64,000 nucleotides of DNA, taken from assembly GCA_005408345.1 (NCBI GenBank), contig SEMN01000527.1:176001-240000 (forward strand), written 5' to 3'. Each line of letters opens with the position of its first letter. The stretch's first letter is position 1. Positions 25,201 through 37,570 of the stretch are shown piece after piece. A program made the translations under genes and the position numbers. The notes below the pieces were generated by a model that was not told where the DNA came from, ran no database searches, and was given only the letters and a program-made list of their open reading frames with translations. The stretch comes from Macquaria australasica (lineage: Eukaryota > Chordata > Actinopteri > Centrarchiformes > Percichthyidae).

Positions 25201-28200
25201 GTGCTTCCACTAAGATTTATTTTTTTATTAAATTAAAACTAAACTAAAAAACAAAAACTTGTGAAAATAAGTAATAAACACAATTATAAATATAAAGCAA
25301 TTAGTCAACTAATCAATCACTTGATCAACAGAAAATTAATCACCAACTATTTTGATAATTGATTAGTCATTAGTATGATTAGTCAGAAGAAAACAGCAAA
25401 CATTCCCTAATTCCAGCTTCTCAATTGTGACGATTTGCTGCTTTTCTTTATCTTGATTGTAAATGTAATATCTTTAGTTTTTGACTGTTGTGGAAAGTTG
25501 TTGTTTTTAAAAAAAACTTTTTTCTGACATTTGTTTTTGTGACCAACAGGATAATCAATTCATTGAGAACATATTTTCCACATTAATCAATAATGCGGCC
25601 CTTATAGGAAGTAGAAGAAAAAAGACTGAAGGCTGAAAATGAATTGTTTTGGGACAGAACAATACAGCAAACAAGATAAAATATAATCTTTAAGTTATGT
25701 TATGTTATAATATACTTCTCAACCTGCTCTGTTTTAATCCAAGAAGCAACATGCAGGAGACAAACTGTTTACTTGCACTGCATGTCCACATGTAACTACT
25801 TTGTCAGGATTTTAAGGCATCAAGCACAGTGCAGAACTTCCACTGACTACAGGCACTCTGGACATGCTGAATGAGTGTATGTATATCATTACTTCCTGTC
25901 TTTGTCTTACTGTACAAAACAAGGTGATGTAAAACATCCTACAATGGCCAGATTGAAGGTCCTCTGTTCTTGACTAATAATCTTTCAAATTATTTAATAA
26001 AAGAATTTAAAGTCTTGAAGTTGATACCGGAGCCAAAGACAGTTTGGTTCACTTTTACTGCTTAGAGAGACCATAACCATCTTTAGAAAGGGGTTGTTCT
26101 AATCTGTATTCGTGTTGAACAAATGACATGATATCATCAGAACATGCTACTTCCAAGATAACATGAACACTGGTGAGATGGAGGCTAAAACTCAAGCAAA
26201 GTACCTCGATGACAGCCAGGTAGAAGTCTTTGGTGTCGGTACACAGGTCGAAGATGTTCCTCTTTATGTCCACTGTGGCTGGAAAGAAAACAAAAGCACG
26301 TTCTGAGTGATGAACTAAAGCCAAGGTGGAATAAAAATTCACCGTCCTACAAGCAACTGGTACGTAAAAACCTTCTGAGGCCTGTGGTTAAAGGGAGAAG
26401 GCTGGTGTTTTTTTATCTTATTATTAGTCACCAAACACAGACACTTTGAATCCCACACAGAGGCTTCGCATTTGTTTTTTCTGTTTAAATAAGTCAAAAT
26501 CAAGGTTCAGTAGGTTACAACTGAGGTACCATGTGTGCCTCGTTTAGAGCCTGGAAAACCCCCCGTACAGCCAATTCATGTGATTTCAGAGTGCTGTAAA
26601 AATGATATGTACTGTAGTCGACCAATGAGCTTTGAGTCTGAAATAAACAGAAGTGTAGCCTACCAATGGGCTTGTAGTCAGTAGCATCAAAGGTTCTGAA
26701 GGACGAGCCGAAGGGACTCTTCATCTGCTGGTCCATAGCATCTTCCTCATCGTCGGCTTGCAGCATTGCTGTACATATGGGGGGGGCAGACCATAACATG
26801 TAACACACTGTGCAATGATTCAGTCCATTGAAGATGTCTGTCACTGTGTCAGTAATAAGTGAGACACACATGCGGCTCACTAACAGCCCGTACCTCCATA
26901 CATAATGGTGGCGTTGCTGTTGAAGACCACCCTGCACTGGTCCAGAGCAGGGACAGTGTGCAGGAGGTGGAAGGTCCTCAGGTCCCACTGACACCTGCTG
27001 TCAAGGCTGACAACTACAGTCCACCATGGAACGGTATCTGCTGAGTACAGCTAACTGACGGCCTGCACCTCTCTGATTGGTAACCATTAAACTTACAGCG
27101 TGTAAATGACTGATCTGACCATGCACATGTGGATGTTGTAATACTTCCTTGCAAAATGTGATTTATAAGGAAATAAAAACGTGTTTTTTAGATTGTCTTA
27201 ACTCATCATTAATTCCAAACGTGAACATATTTGTAACAAACAATATCCTTCACAATCAGATGGCTTTGCTGCCCAACACACGTAAACAGCACAATAAATA
27301 TTAGTTCAAACGTGACTTGAAGGAAAAGTTTGGCTCAGAAACAGTCCAACACACAAACCCCCATAAAACCTCAACACGCAACACTAAAACAAACGAGATA
27401 AAACATGTTAATCAGTGAGCTGTAGAGTTTTGTTACCTTTGAACTGAGTCAGGCTAGCTGTTTCCCCCTATTTCCAGTCTTTATGCTAAGCTAAGCTAAC
27501 CGGCGGCAGGCTGTAGCTTCATATGTACCGTGCAAACATGAGAGGTATCGATCTTCACATCTAACTCTCGGCAACTCTCTCAAATTGTCAAACTATTCCT
27601 TTAAATGTAGATTTCATTTGAACAATTAGGCTCATAGGCATCACAAGACAAAAACACTATCCACTAACATAGCAAGAATTATTTTCACCAAATCAGGACA
27701 TGAGGAAGAAAAAGTAAATGAAGCAAAAGTCTCAGTTTCACTGTTTTGATCTTATGCAGTTTAAAAACCACCGGGATCAGAGGATACAATCTCAGTGTTG
27801 ACGATGACCTCCAGGCCGTTAGGATGGAAAACCCCGCTGATGTTCATGTTGAACTTGTCAAACTTATGGATGGCCCGTGACGCCCGCACGTCCCACAGCA
27901 CCCCGTCATTTAGCACCAGGTCGTCGGAGGGGTTGAAGGTGGCGCAGTTCCTCTTGTAGTTATTGGCCAGGGCGGCATCGTTCAGGGTCATGGTCTTCTG
28001 ACCCGTCTGGATGTCGTAGATCTGCAGCACGCAGGAAGAAATGATAAAATATTTAAAAAAGAGAGGAATATAAGTGTTGAATGTGAGCTTTGGGTCAATA
28101 TTTTCTGATTTGCCTGGATGCCACACATTAAAGCAGAAAGGAGAGACAGGAAATTAGTATATAAGTATCAGTAAAAAGAAACTGGAGGTAGAGATAAGAA

Positions 28201-28433
28201 GGGTTACAGACTGTCCACTGGTTACTAACATGGAAGAACGTGATGTTAGAGGACAGTGAACTGAAGAACGTTTCGGGTAACGTACGTGTGCGACTTGGTC
28301 CTTGGTGCCGATGACTCTGTCCTGAGAGAGTTTACTGAACTCCACGTAGTGATCGTCTACAAACGAGTTCCTGGGAGAGAAAGCAAACACTTCAAACACC
28401 ACGAGAAACAAAGGACTCTGTGTAAAGTTACAG

Positions 28434-28466
<33 letters not shown>

Positions 28467-31400
28467 CTTTACTTCAAGCTAAAGACACCGTCCATACTCC
28501 AGAGAGCAGATAAGGGGACGCTCCAAGAGGCAGAGGTGAGCAGCAGTTTCCCATCCTGAGAAACATAAGAGGTTTAATATGTATTTTTTCATTTAAATCA
28601 TATAACTGTACACAACCTTCATACAAGAGAAAAGACTAAAAACAGGGAGGAAACCGTTAGCAATCAAATTTCAGATGCAGTTGTTGGACTTCACACATGA
28701 AACAACTCTCATGCTTTTTTGGTTTTAGAACAAAACTACTCTGAAAATTAAATTTAAAATAATAACATCCTTTTCTAGTGAATTATCTATATAAAAATGT
28801 TTGCTATGACTCCAGTTTAATGAGCAGAAACAAAGAGTTCTGAGTTCTGTGGTTTTAATGTTTGTACCTGTTGCTGAGTTTGATGTATTTAAAGGCCCAT
28901 CTAGGGACGAGCACTGAAAATTAGCTCAGGCTATAAATGCTGTGGTGTGTGGCGCTGGTTTATGCTACATACTTGCCCCTATACAAATAAACATTAAATA
29001 AATTTAAAAAAGTTGTGCTCAGGTTGTAAATCATTACACATGGGATAACTGGCAGCAGTCACCTTTTAAGTTGATATGGTGACTTGTAGTGTACAGTTGC
29101 TTTTTAGAGCTTTTTCTCTGAAAACAACGTTATGAGAAGCTGAGAGGGAACCAGAACAGACAAACAAGGAGCTGAAACTCACTATAAAGCTCCGTAAAGC
29201 TGAGCGGAGCTGCAGCTTCAGCCGATGAGGGACCCCCCTTTCACATTACACATTATCATTTTAACATATCGATTGGAGCCACTTCAAGAATACAGAAGAT
29301 GTAAGCGGATCTCTGTCGTTTTTAAATTATTATTGGTAATTTTATTTAATGATAAAACTACATTATTTGATTTGCTTCCAGCCCGTCAACCAACATGACA
29401 GCATGTGATTTGAAACGCGCGTGTGTGTGTGTGAGAACATACCCTGGAGGGTTCGAGGTGTGTGATGGCCGACGTGTGGCAGGTGTAGTTGGCCTCCTCC
29501 TCTCCAGAGAAGACGTTGTAGAATTTGAGGTGACCGGAGCAGGTTCCCAGCATCAGGAAACGCTCGCGGGCCGAGAAGGCACAACAGGTGAAACCGCTCT
29601 CGTCCCCGTCGCCCTCGTGGAAGACCGACATCGGACGAAACCTAAACGGACACAAAAAAAAGAGCAGCAGAGAAATGAGAAACCGGATTACGTGTAGTTC
29701 ACATTTTCTTACACTGGTGTGACATGGTGTGCCAAGTCTTTTATCTGTCTGTTCATTACCTGCTGAATATCAGATGTCTATCTAGGCACCCTCTGTCCAC
29801 GCCACCATATTTCGGGTACAGCACCCTGCTCCCCAGACGGGCTGTGAAGTTGGGTGATGCCTGTCGCCTCTGCTTGGGCTCAGGGCAGCGGTGGGGGGTG
29901 AACAGGGAAAAGGGGGGGCAGGTGGTGACAGGATTGGGGCAGCAGGCGTGTTGTTCCCTCAGGTACTCGGTGATGATGCTGTCGAGGGTCGGGGGGGAAG
30001 GAAGGTGGCGCTCCAGCTGCTTCTTCATGGCTGGAGTCTGATCAAGAGAGAAAAAACAAATGGTCAGAAGTTGATCCAGAGTCCGAGCCACACTCCGCAT
30101 GTCCCTGTACCCAGTACAGATCAGTGTTTGCTTGGCCTGGTCCATCTCCCATCCTTTGATTGCTGCAGGTGTAGGTGTGCTACTCTGCCTCACTGAGCTC
30201 TGTTAACACTGTTTGCTAACACACAGTATTACAAAGCAAATGAAACGCACTGAATGCAAACAACACAGGCTGAGCTGCTTTTGGGTAAAAGAAACAAAAG
30301 CTGCATGTTTTTCAGGTGCACACACCTCTAAAGTGCTCCTGGTGGTTAAAAAGTGCATTTTAACAAGAACAAGTGTCTACAGTTCTGCTAGCAGCTCTGT
30401 GAGGTTGTACTTTGCACAGTGGTTCTTTGAGCTAAATGCTAACACATCTTAGTTTTCTACATTTGCTAATTAGCAGTAAACATAAAGTACAGCTGAGGCT
30501 GATTAGTTCCAGGTATTTGATTATAAAACCAACGTTCTGGACTTCATTGCTTGACTAATTTCAATGCAATCCTACTTTAAACTTATAATACAGGAAAATC
30601 TGAAGCAGGAATCAAACTCATTACTGGCAGATATTCAGTGTCAGAGACAGACATTAAAAATACAAACAAACCCTTTTCTAAATGTAATAAAATGCTTCTG
30701 TATGACCATAAAAGATATACTTCACACTCTTTTTTGCCTGAAAAATGATTGTTAAAATTAAGCAATTATAAAAATTGCTTAAAAGTGTGTCACTGACCTG
30801 TATGAAAGCACCGTGGTCAGACTTCTGTTTCAGAGCGCGAAGTTTTTTTCCTGAGCTGCAATGGGCCACCGGGCGTTCCCGTGTGAACAAAATCCGGCCA
30901 ACCAGATGTGAGCCCTGCCCGTGAGATGTGGGAGGAAGAGGAGGAGGGGTGAGGGCAGAGGTGGACGAAGAGGAGCATGAAGGGTGAGGAATGACAAGGG
31001 AACGAGAGGATGCGGGAGTGGAGGAGGAGGCTGCAGCCACTGAGGACACAGGAGAGGATCCAACATGGCCGGCGATACGAGCTGAGATCACACCGGCTAA
31101 CCGGCAAGTCCTGGGAATCACTGAGGAGGAGGAGGAGGAGGGGGGGGGAGGGGTGGCACAGGAGGAAGAGTTCGGACAGAAGGATCCTACAGGTAAATTA
31201 GCCTCTTTAACGAGCGTGTTCGCCGTCTCGTGGAGCCCTTTGGCCATCAGGTGGTTTCTGATGAGCATGAGGAGTTCCTTCTCAGAAAAGGTGATCCGGG
31301 ACTGGGCGACCACATTAGCCCTCTGCAGACGAGCCAATGAGACGTCGGTACCCATGAGGAGAGGCTTGCCGGACACTCGCTCGGTCAGCTCGGCGGCATA

Positions 31401-34400
31401 TCGGCAGAAACGGACGTGCTCGCTTCGTTTGTCCTGCAGCACTGGCTCCTTCATCAGCTGAGGAGGTAAACAGAACCAAGAAACATGAGTGTTTGTGATC
31501 AGGGGTTTTATTTCTTGGTGTGGTGTGGGTTAAATCACATCCTTACTGCTTTCTGAAAAGCATCCATTAAATAATAATAACAACAAAACTTTATTTTTAT
31601 AGCACCTTTCATACAGGGGGTGGAGCTCAAAGGCAAATTAAAACTAGTGCAAATGCTTTTTCACTGCACGATAAAACCAAGCAATCAAAGAAAAGAGGCA
31701 GCAACTAGCACGAACAGGTACGCTAAGAACAATAGAATATGTGAAAGATAGAAATAGAACAAAGGAAAGGCATAAGAACAATAAAATATGTAAAATATAA
31801 GAATAACATAAGTGGGTATAATGCACTGCAGTGCATTAGGCTTGAGAGAATAAGGTTCTCCCTGAGAGGTTCCCTAAAGACCTTCCATAAAACCTGGCAA
31901 CCCTTTTTAGAACATATTGACACCTGGCTATCAGTGAAGAAATCAACAAATAAATAACTGAGCTGAGCTGAAGAGAAAAAGTCCTCTTGTTGTTTTGTCT
32001 TTGCTGTAATTTTCAACATTCATCATGTTGTTCTGCATTTAGCTTCAGCACTCGTGTTGTGACTTTGAGAGACCTGGTCTTGTGCTCACCTGCTGAATGT
32101 GGCTGCTGGTGAAGAGCGGCAGTTTGCTGATGATCTGTCTGATCGCGGAGCTGCGAGAGAGTCCAACCAGAGCCTTGCAGGCCAGAGCACGGATCAGGTC
32201 TGCGTCTGTGATGGGCACCTTCACCGACAGCAGAGACAGAAGCACCTGGGGGAGACAGATGTGGGATGGCCCATGACACAGACTGAGGAACTGTTTCCTA
32301 TTTTTAAATATTTAGATTCAGAGGGGAGTAAATACTTCACACGGTGACGTTGCAGTCAAATGTTACTTTACAAGCTGAAACTGCAACGTCACCGTGTGAA
32401 GTAGCTTGTAAAGTAACATTTGATCACAGTGGCAGCAGACACTTCTGGATACGCTTTTCTCTTTGCTTTATGGACATTTTCTTGTGAATCTCACATGAAC
32501 CCACTTCTGTTCTGCAGTTCTTAAAAATCTAAACGTGAAATCACATAATTCTCCGTTCATTCTTACCTTTATACCGTTGTTGTTCTGCACTTCTTGCCAC
32601 ATGTGGGCCAGCACTCTGTTGTGGGGAGCAGGGGGCTGCTGGGGGTGGAGGGACGGCCTAAGGGGGGCGACAGCAAAAGCACCCACAGTGTTCAGGCTCT
32701 GGTCTGGAGCGCACACACAGTTTATTATCACCTGGGGATGGACAGGGGAGAAGATGGGAGTTCAGGTTGGCAGACAGGAAACAAACCCAGAAATAATTTG
32801 AATTAGACTGTTTTTATCTGATAAACTAATGGAACATTTTGTCTAAATATATTATTGTACGAAAAAGAAGAAATAAAAGTCAATTTGTTTATCAGAGATC
32901 AGAAGGGATTTCAGGAGGAGGAGAGTCGGGATTTCGAAGGAATTCTTCGTTGTTAGACGCAGTGAAACCATGAGGCATTGTTATCGTGGACAGAAAGAAA
33001 TCTTTTTTACTTGTATGAATGTGTCACGGCGTTCACAATATGCAGACAGCGCACATAATTTAACAGGACTAAGAGTCTACAGCCGTGCTAGCAGCTGTGA
33101 GAGGCTGTACTGCTTTGAGCTAAATGCTGCTGATGTTTGGCAGGTTTCATTTTTACCAAGTTCACCATCTTAGTTTAGCAGCTGAGGCTGATGGGAATAT
33201 CATTAGTTTTGCAGGAATTTAGTCATAAACCGAAGTGTTGGACACATTAACATGTTGACCTGATGATGGCGCTAGAGGAAACGTCACCAAAGTTATTACA
33301 ATTGATCCTGGCAGGAACATGAACGTCAGCACAAAATGTCAAAGCAATCCCTCCAATTGTTGTCAAGACATGTTACTAAAAAACAAACTTCAACCTGTTG
33401 GTGGCGCCAGAGGAAACGTTCCTTCAGAGTAGGAATCATTCTCTGGGAACCGTGAATGTCTGAACAAAACTTCATGACAATCCATTCAACAGCTGTTGCG
33501 ACGTTGCGATGTGGCCAACAAACAGCTTCAGTCGCTGATTAAAGCCATCTGCTTACTTGTAGTGCAGATTTCTGGATCTCAGCATCGTTGACAAACACTT
33601 CTCCCTCTGCGACACCCAGAATGATGCTCATACCTGCAGCAGACAAACAGAGACACATTGATGTAGCCTGGGAACCCCCCCCCCCCTCCCATTCAAACTG
33701 ATTTCCAGCCGACCAATCACAACCGTTTAGCAGCACTTTAACAGGAGCGCTGTTGAGGCACAACCAAGATGGCTGCCGCTAACGTGGAACGTTCTGAATG
33801 TGCCATCTCGTCAGGATTAAAGGAACTGGACGGTATATTTTCTCTAAAAGAAGAACAAACAGCTGCACTTAAAGCTTCTGTTGATAAGGAAGATGTGTTT
33901 GATGAACTTCAACAGGATTCACTCAGATCTACGTCACACATTTCATTGCTCTGATTGGTTGTAGGTTTGTCCAGTTGCGTCCAGAGACATTTTGGTCTGC
34001 GCCCGTTGATAACGGCCCTTGAAAATCGAAAATGAACTGAGAGGTTCCAGAATAATCTGGCAATGTCAGAGCAACATTGATGCACATCCAGGACAAAAGA
34101 TCCAAAGGCTGAAACTCCAACCCTTTTCAGTTTAGCAGAACTGAAAGTGAAAACCGAAGAGTTCTACTGACCCACAGTGGAAACAGGCGACCTGGTTTCA
34201 TCCAGAACGTTTACAGTGTCCGCCAGCACCAACTGGACTTTAGGAACCACCATCAGGATGGCCAGGATGTCCAAGGCATAACGCACGGTGTCACTCCTGG
34301 ACAGACGGACAGATACAAAGAGAGGGAGACAGAAAGTGAAGAAAAAGAAAAATGTGTTTCTTCGACAGCATTGAACAAAGTGAATGCTGTATGACTTTCA

Positions 34401-37400
34401 TAAAGTGAACGGAGGTATTCTTTTGCAGTTCACTTCTGCATTTGTTTGAGAATGAACATTTCTTGCCTTAACAAATGACCTAACCCTGATTGTCACCAAC
34501 TACTGACAGCGACTTTGCAGCTTTACCTGCCATAGTAAGTCCTCCAGTCACAGGCTGTAGATATGAGCTGCAGCATTAAAGGGACACAGGATAACTTGTA
34601 GAAAACCTCTACTGGTTCCCAGTAGAGCTGAGGAGGGCCACACTCGATGAGAAACTCCATCATCTCAATGACCTGCTCTCTGGTGTACGTATATGCCTGC
34701 AATCAGGGAGCCACACACACATTTACAGGGTTTATTTGTTATTAAGATGAATTTTCCTTCTTTCATTCCTTTTTAACAATTCTTTAAAAGGAGAAACAGT
34801 TTTAAGCTGCCAGTAGATATTGTCAGACGGTCGAATAGCTTCGAGAACGCTATTCGACCGTCTTTATCCCACAGATACACCCACTTCACACAGTGATTGG
34901 CCCGCTGTGCGGAGGTGAGAAAGGGAGCAGACTTTGAACTTCTCTCTCAAACTCTTTTTTGAGTCTTGACGCAGCTGTTTCTGTCGCTTTTCATGTGTAA
35001 AGTGCAACATTATGGATCATGTCTTCCAGGAGAGACTATCCGTGTTTAAACAGTATCGTGTCTCTCTGTGACGGCAAGCTTTTGACTCCGCCTTCAAGTG
35101 CGTCCAGGTTCAGAACTACACAAACACTTTTGAAACACGTGGTACGAACCAGTGTTCGAGCATAACCCGACCCTTACTAAAAAGCAGATATGTTAGCTCA
35201 TGGAAACAGTTGACAGGAAATCATTTATTTCGGATTTTTAAATCAGTTTATAAATCAATATTGTTACTTACAGTTCTACTGCATGGTGTAAAAAATAATT
35301 ACAGGCAAAATTTAACAACAAAGACTTTCATCAAAGGACACAAACGTACAAACATGATGATGATGAATACACCAAATACCTTATAAAATGGCTGCTGGGG
35401 AACGACGGTACCTCCGTCTGACGAGTGCAGGGACTGTTTGACCTGTTCAGCCTTCACTGCCAGGTGAGCCTCAAAGTACCTGAACAAAGTAATCAATAAT
35501 CAATTAATGCTCAGTGTATTTTATAAACCTGCAACAACATTGGTGGTTAAACATGTTTACAGCTGCAGGTTCAACGAGTAGGTACAGTTATGTATGAGGC
35601 AGAGTTCTGTCTGCATGTCGTAATAAAGAAGACTGAAAACTTTGAAACCGTTTTATTACATCAGCGTGAGGTAAATCAAAGACTAACTGAACAACTGATA
35701 CGTGAAAATGAGTCTTAACCTGCCACATTAAGCTTTTTTAACATTATGTTACATTTAACTATATACAAAACTTTTAAAAAGCATCACTGTAAATAATAAG
35801 AAGGAAAACTGGAACACTGGCCTCTTCACCTCAAGTTGGGATGCATAAGTTTGTATCCAGTGACCACCTTCCATTTACTTGGCATACATTTATACACTTC
35901 TACCCATCTACCCACCTATCTACCTATCTATCCATCCATGCATCCATGTAGTACCTGCGCAGGGCCATGCAGGTATGTTTGGCTGTCTGTCGGCTGGAGA
36001 AGACCTGGTCGTCACTCATTATGGACACTTCGTTCTCTGTGTTGAGGATCTCCAAAGTGCTGACCTACAGGGAGAGAAAGAGATTCATCACAATGCAGAA
36101 GAATGCAACTAAGACTTTTATGATATAAAGCTATCGATATAAAGCTGGAGTGCGGGACTTTTACATATAAATGAACTTCAGTTTCAAGTCGTTGCCAGAC
36201 GAGTTCACAGTAAAACCAGAGCCATGTAGAGAGAGAGAGTTGGGTCAACAGAAGTTCAAAATGCTTGATGGTCACATGATTCACATGGACTTCAGATTGT
36301 TCTCTCTACATGGTTCTGGTTTGACGGAGGAGCTACAGCAACTAGAGTCTGGAGGAAAAACCTGAGAAGCTCCAAGAAAAGTTTCTGATGCTCCAGATAA
36401 AAAAGAAACTCTGCGTTCAGAGGAAGGATTACAGTCAGAAACAGAAAGTAACAGGAGAACCATCGGTGGAGAGGCTGGAAGAAGAGCAGGGACTGAGGGC
36501 AGACAGGATGTGGCCTTACTGCTCTTGGACAGGTTGGTCTTTGTAAAATATCTGGAGTAAGCTGTGTAGCTGTTACATTTACTTTACCTAAATAATGGAT
36601 TATTGTCTTGAAACTGTGGAAATGTGAGCGAGCTCCCCTGGTGGCAGACGTCAGTGTTTGTGTAATTACTCTCACTGCCAGAAGGGGGAGACAACAGTTC
36701 TACACTCCAGCTTTAACAATAATATACTCATATTTAAAAAGCAACTTGTTCCACATTTAAAGCATTAAGGCAAAGTAAGATGAAAGATTTAGTACTGACC
36801 AAGTTGACCAGCCTGCGCAGGCCGTCCTGGAGGTCGAAGAGCTGCAGCACCGCTCTGAAGGAGAAAGAAATGGAGAAGAACATGGTGGCGTGGCAGACGC
36901 CTGAAGCGTGCGACGACTCCAACAGCCACAGGGCGTAGGACACCATGTCTGACAGCACACCGTCTTGGAGCGTGCACACCTACACACACACACACAAACA
37001 CAGACGAACACACAATAGAAATAAAGAACAGGATACAAAGGCTCAGCCTCTTTCCAGCCACTTCACCCTCAGCCTGTTCTCTCCACCTCAAACGGAGGTT
37101 TATCCAAAACAAATCAGTGTGGAGTGGAGGTGGACCATAAAACCCTGACCCACATTCCTCCACAGCCCCGACCTAAAATGAAATACTAACACTATCTAAA
37201 GCCTGATCAACTGCCAAAAAACCTTAACTATTATATAAAATGGATACAATCAAAAAAACCTTAACATTTGTGAAGATGAACCCAATAAAAGCATTTTGCT
37301 GTTTGTTTTTTTTTTACTTTTAATGACTGAAACCATTAACAATTATCATAATCGTGATTAATCTATTTTGTTTGTTGACTAATTGTTTCAGAAATAGTCA

Positions 37401-37523
37401 TTCTAACCTTAACTAGAAGCTAAAACCTTAACCTTAAATTAACCGTTTAAAGACGACAGAAGCAGCTAAAACAGCCTCAATTTGCAAAATAATTTTCGGT
37501 TGAAGGTTTAACACTCAAAGCTC

Positions 37524-37570
<47 letters not shown>

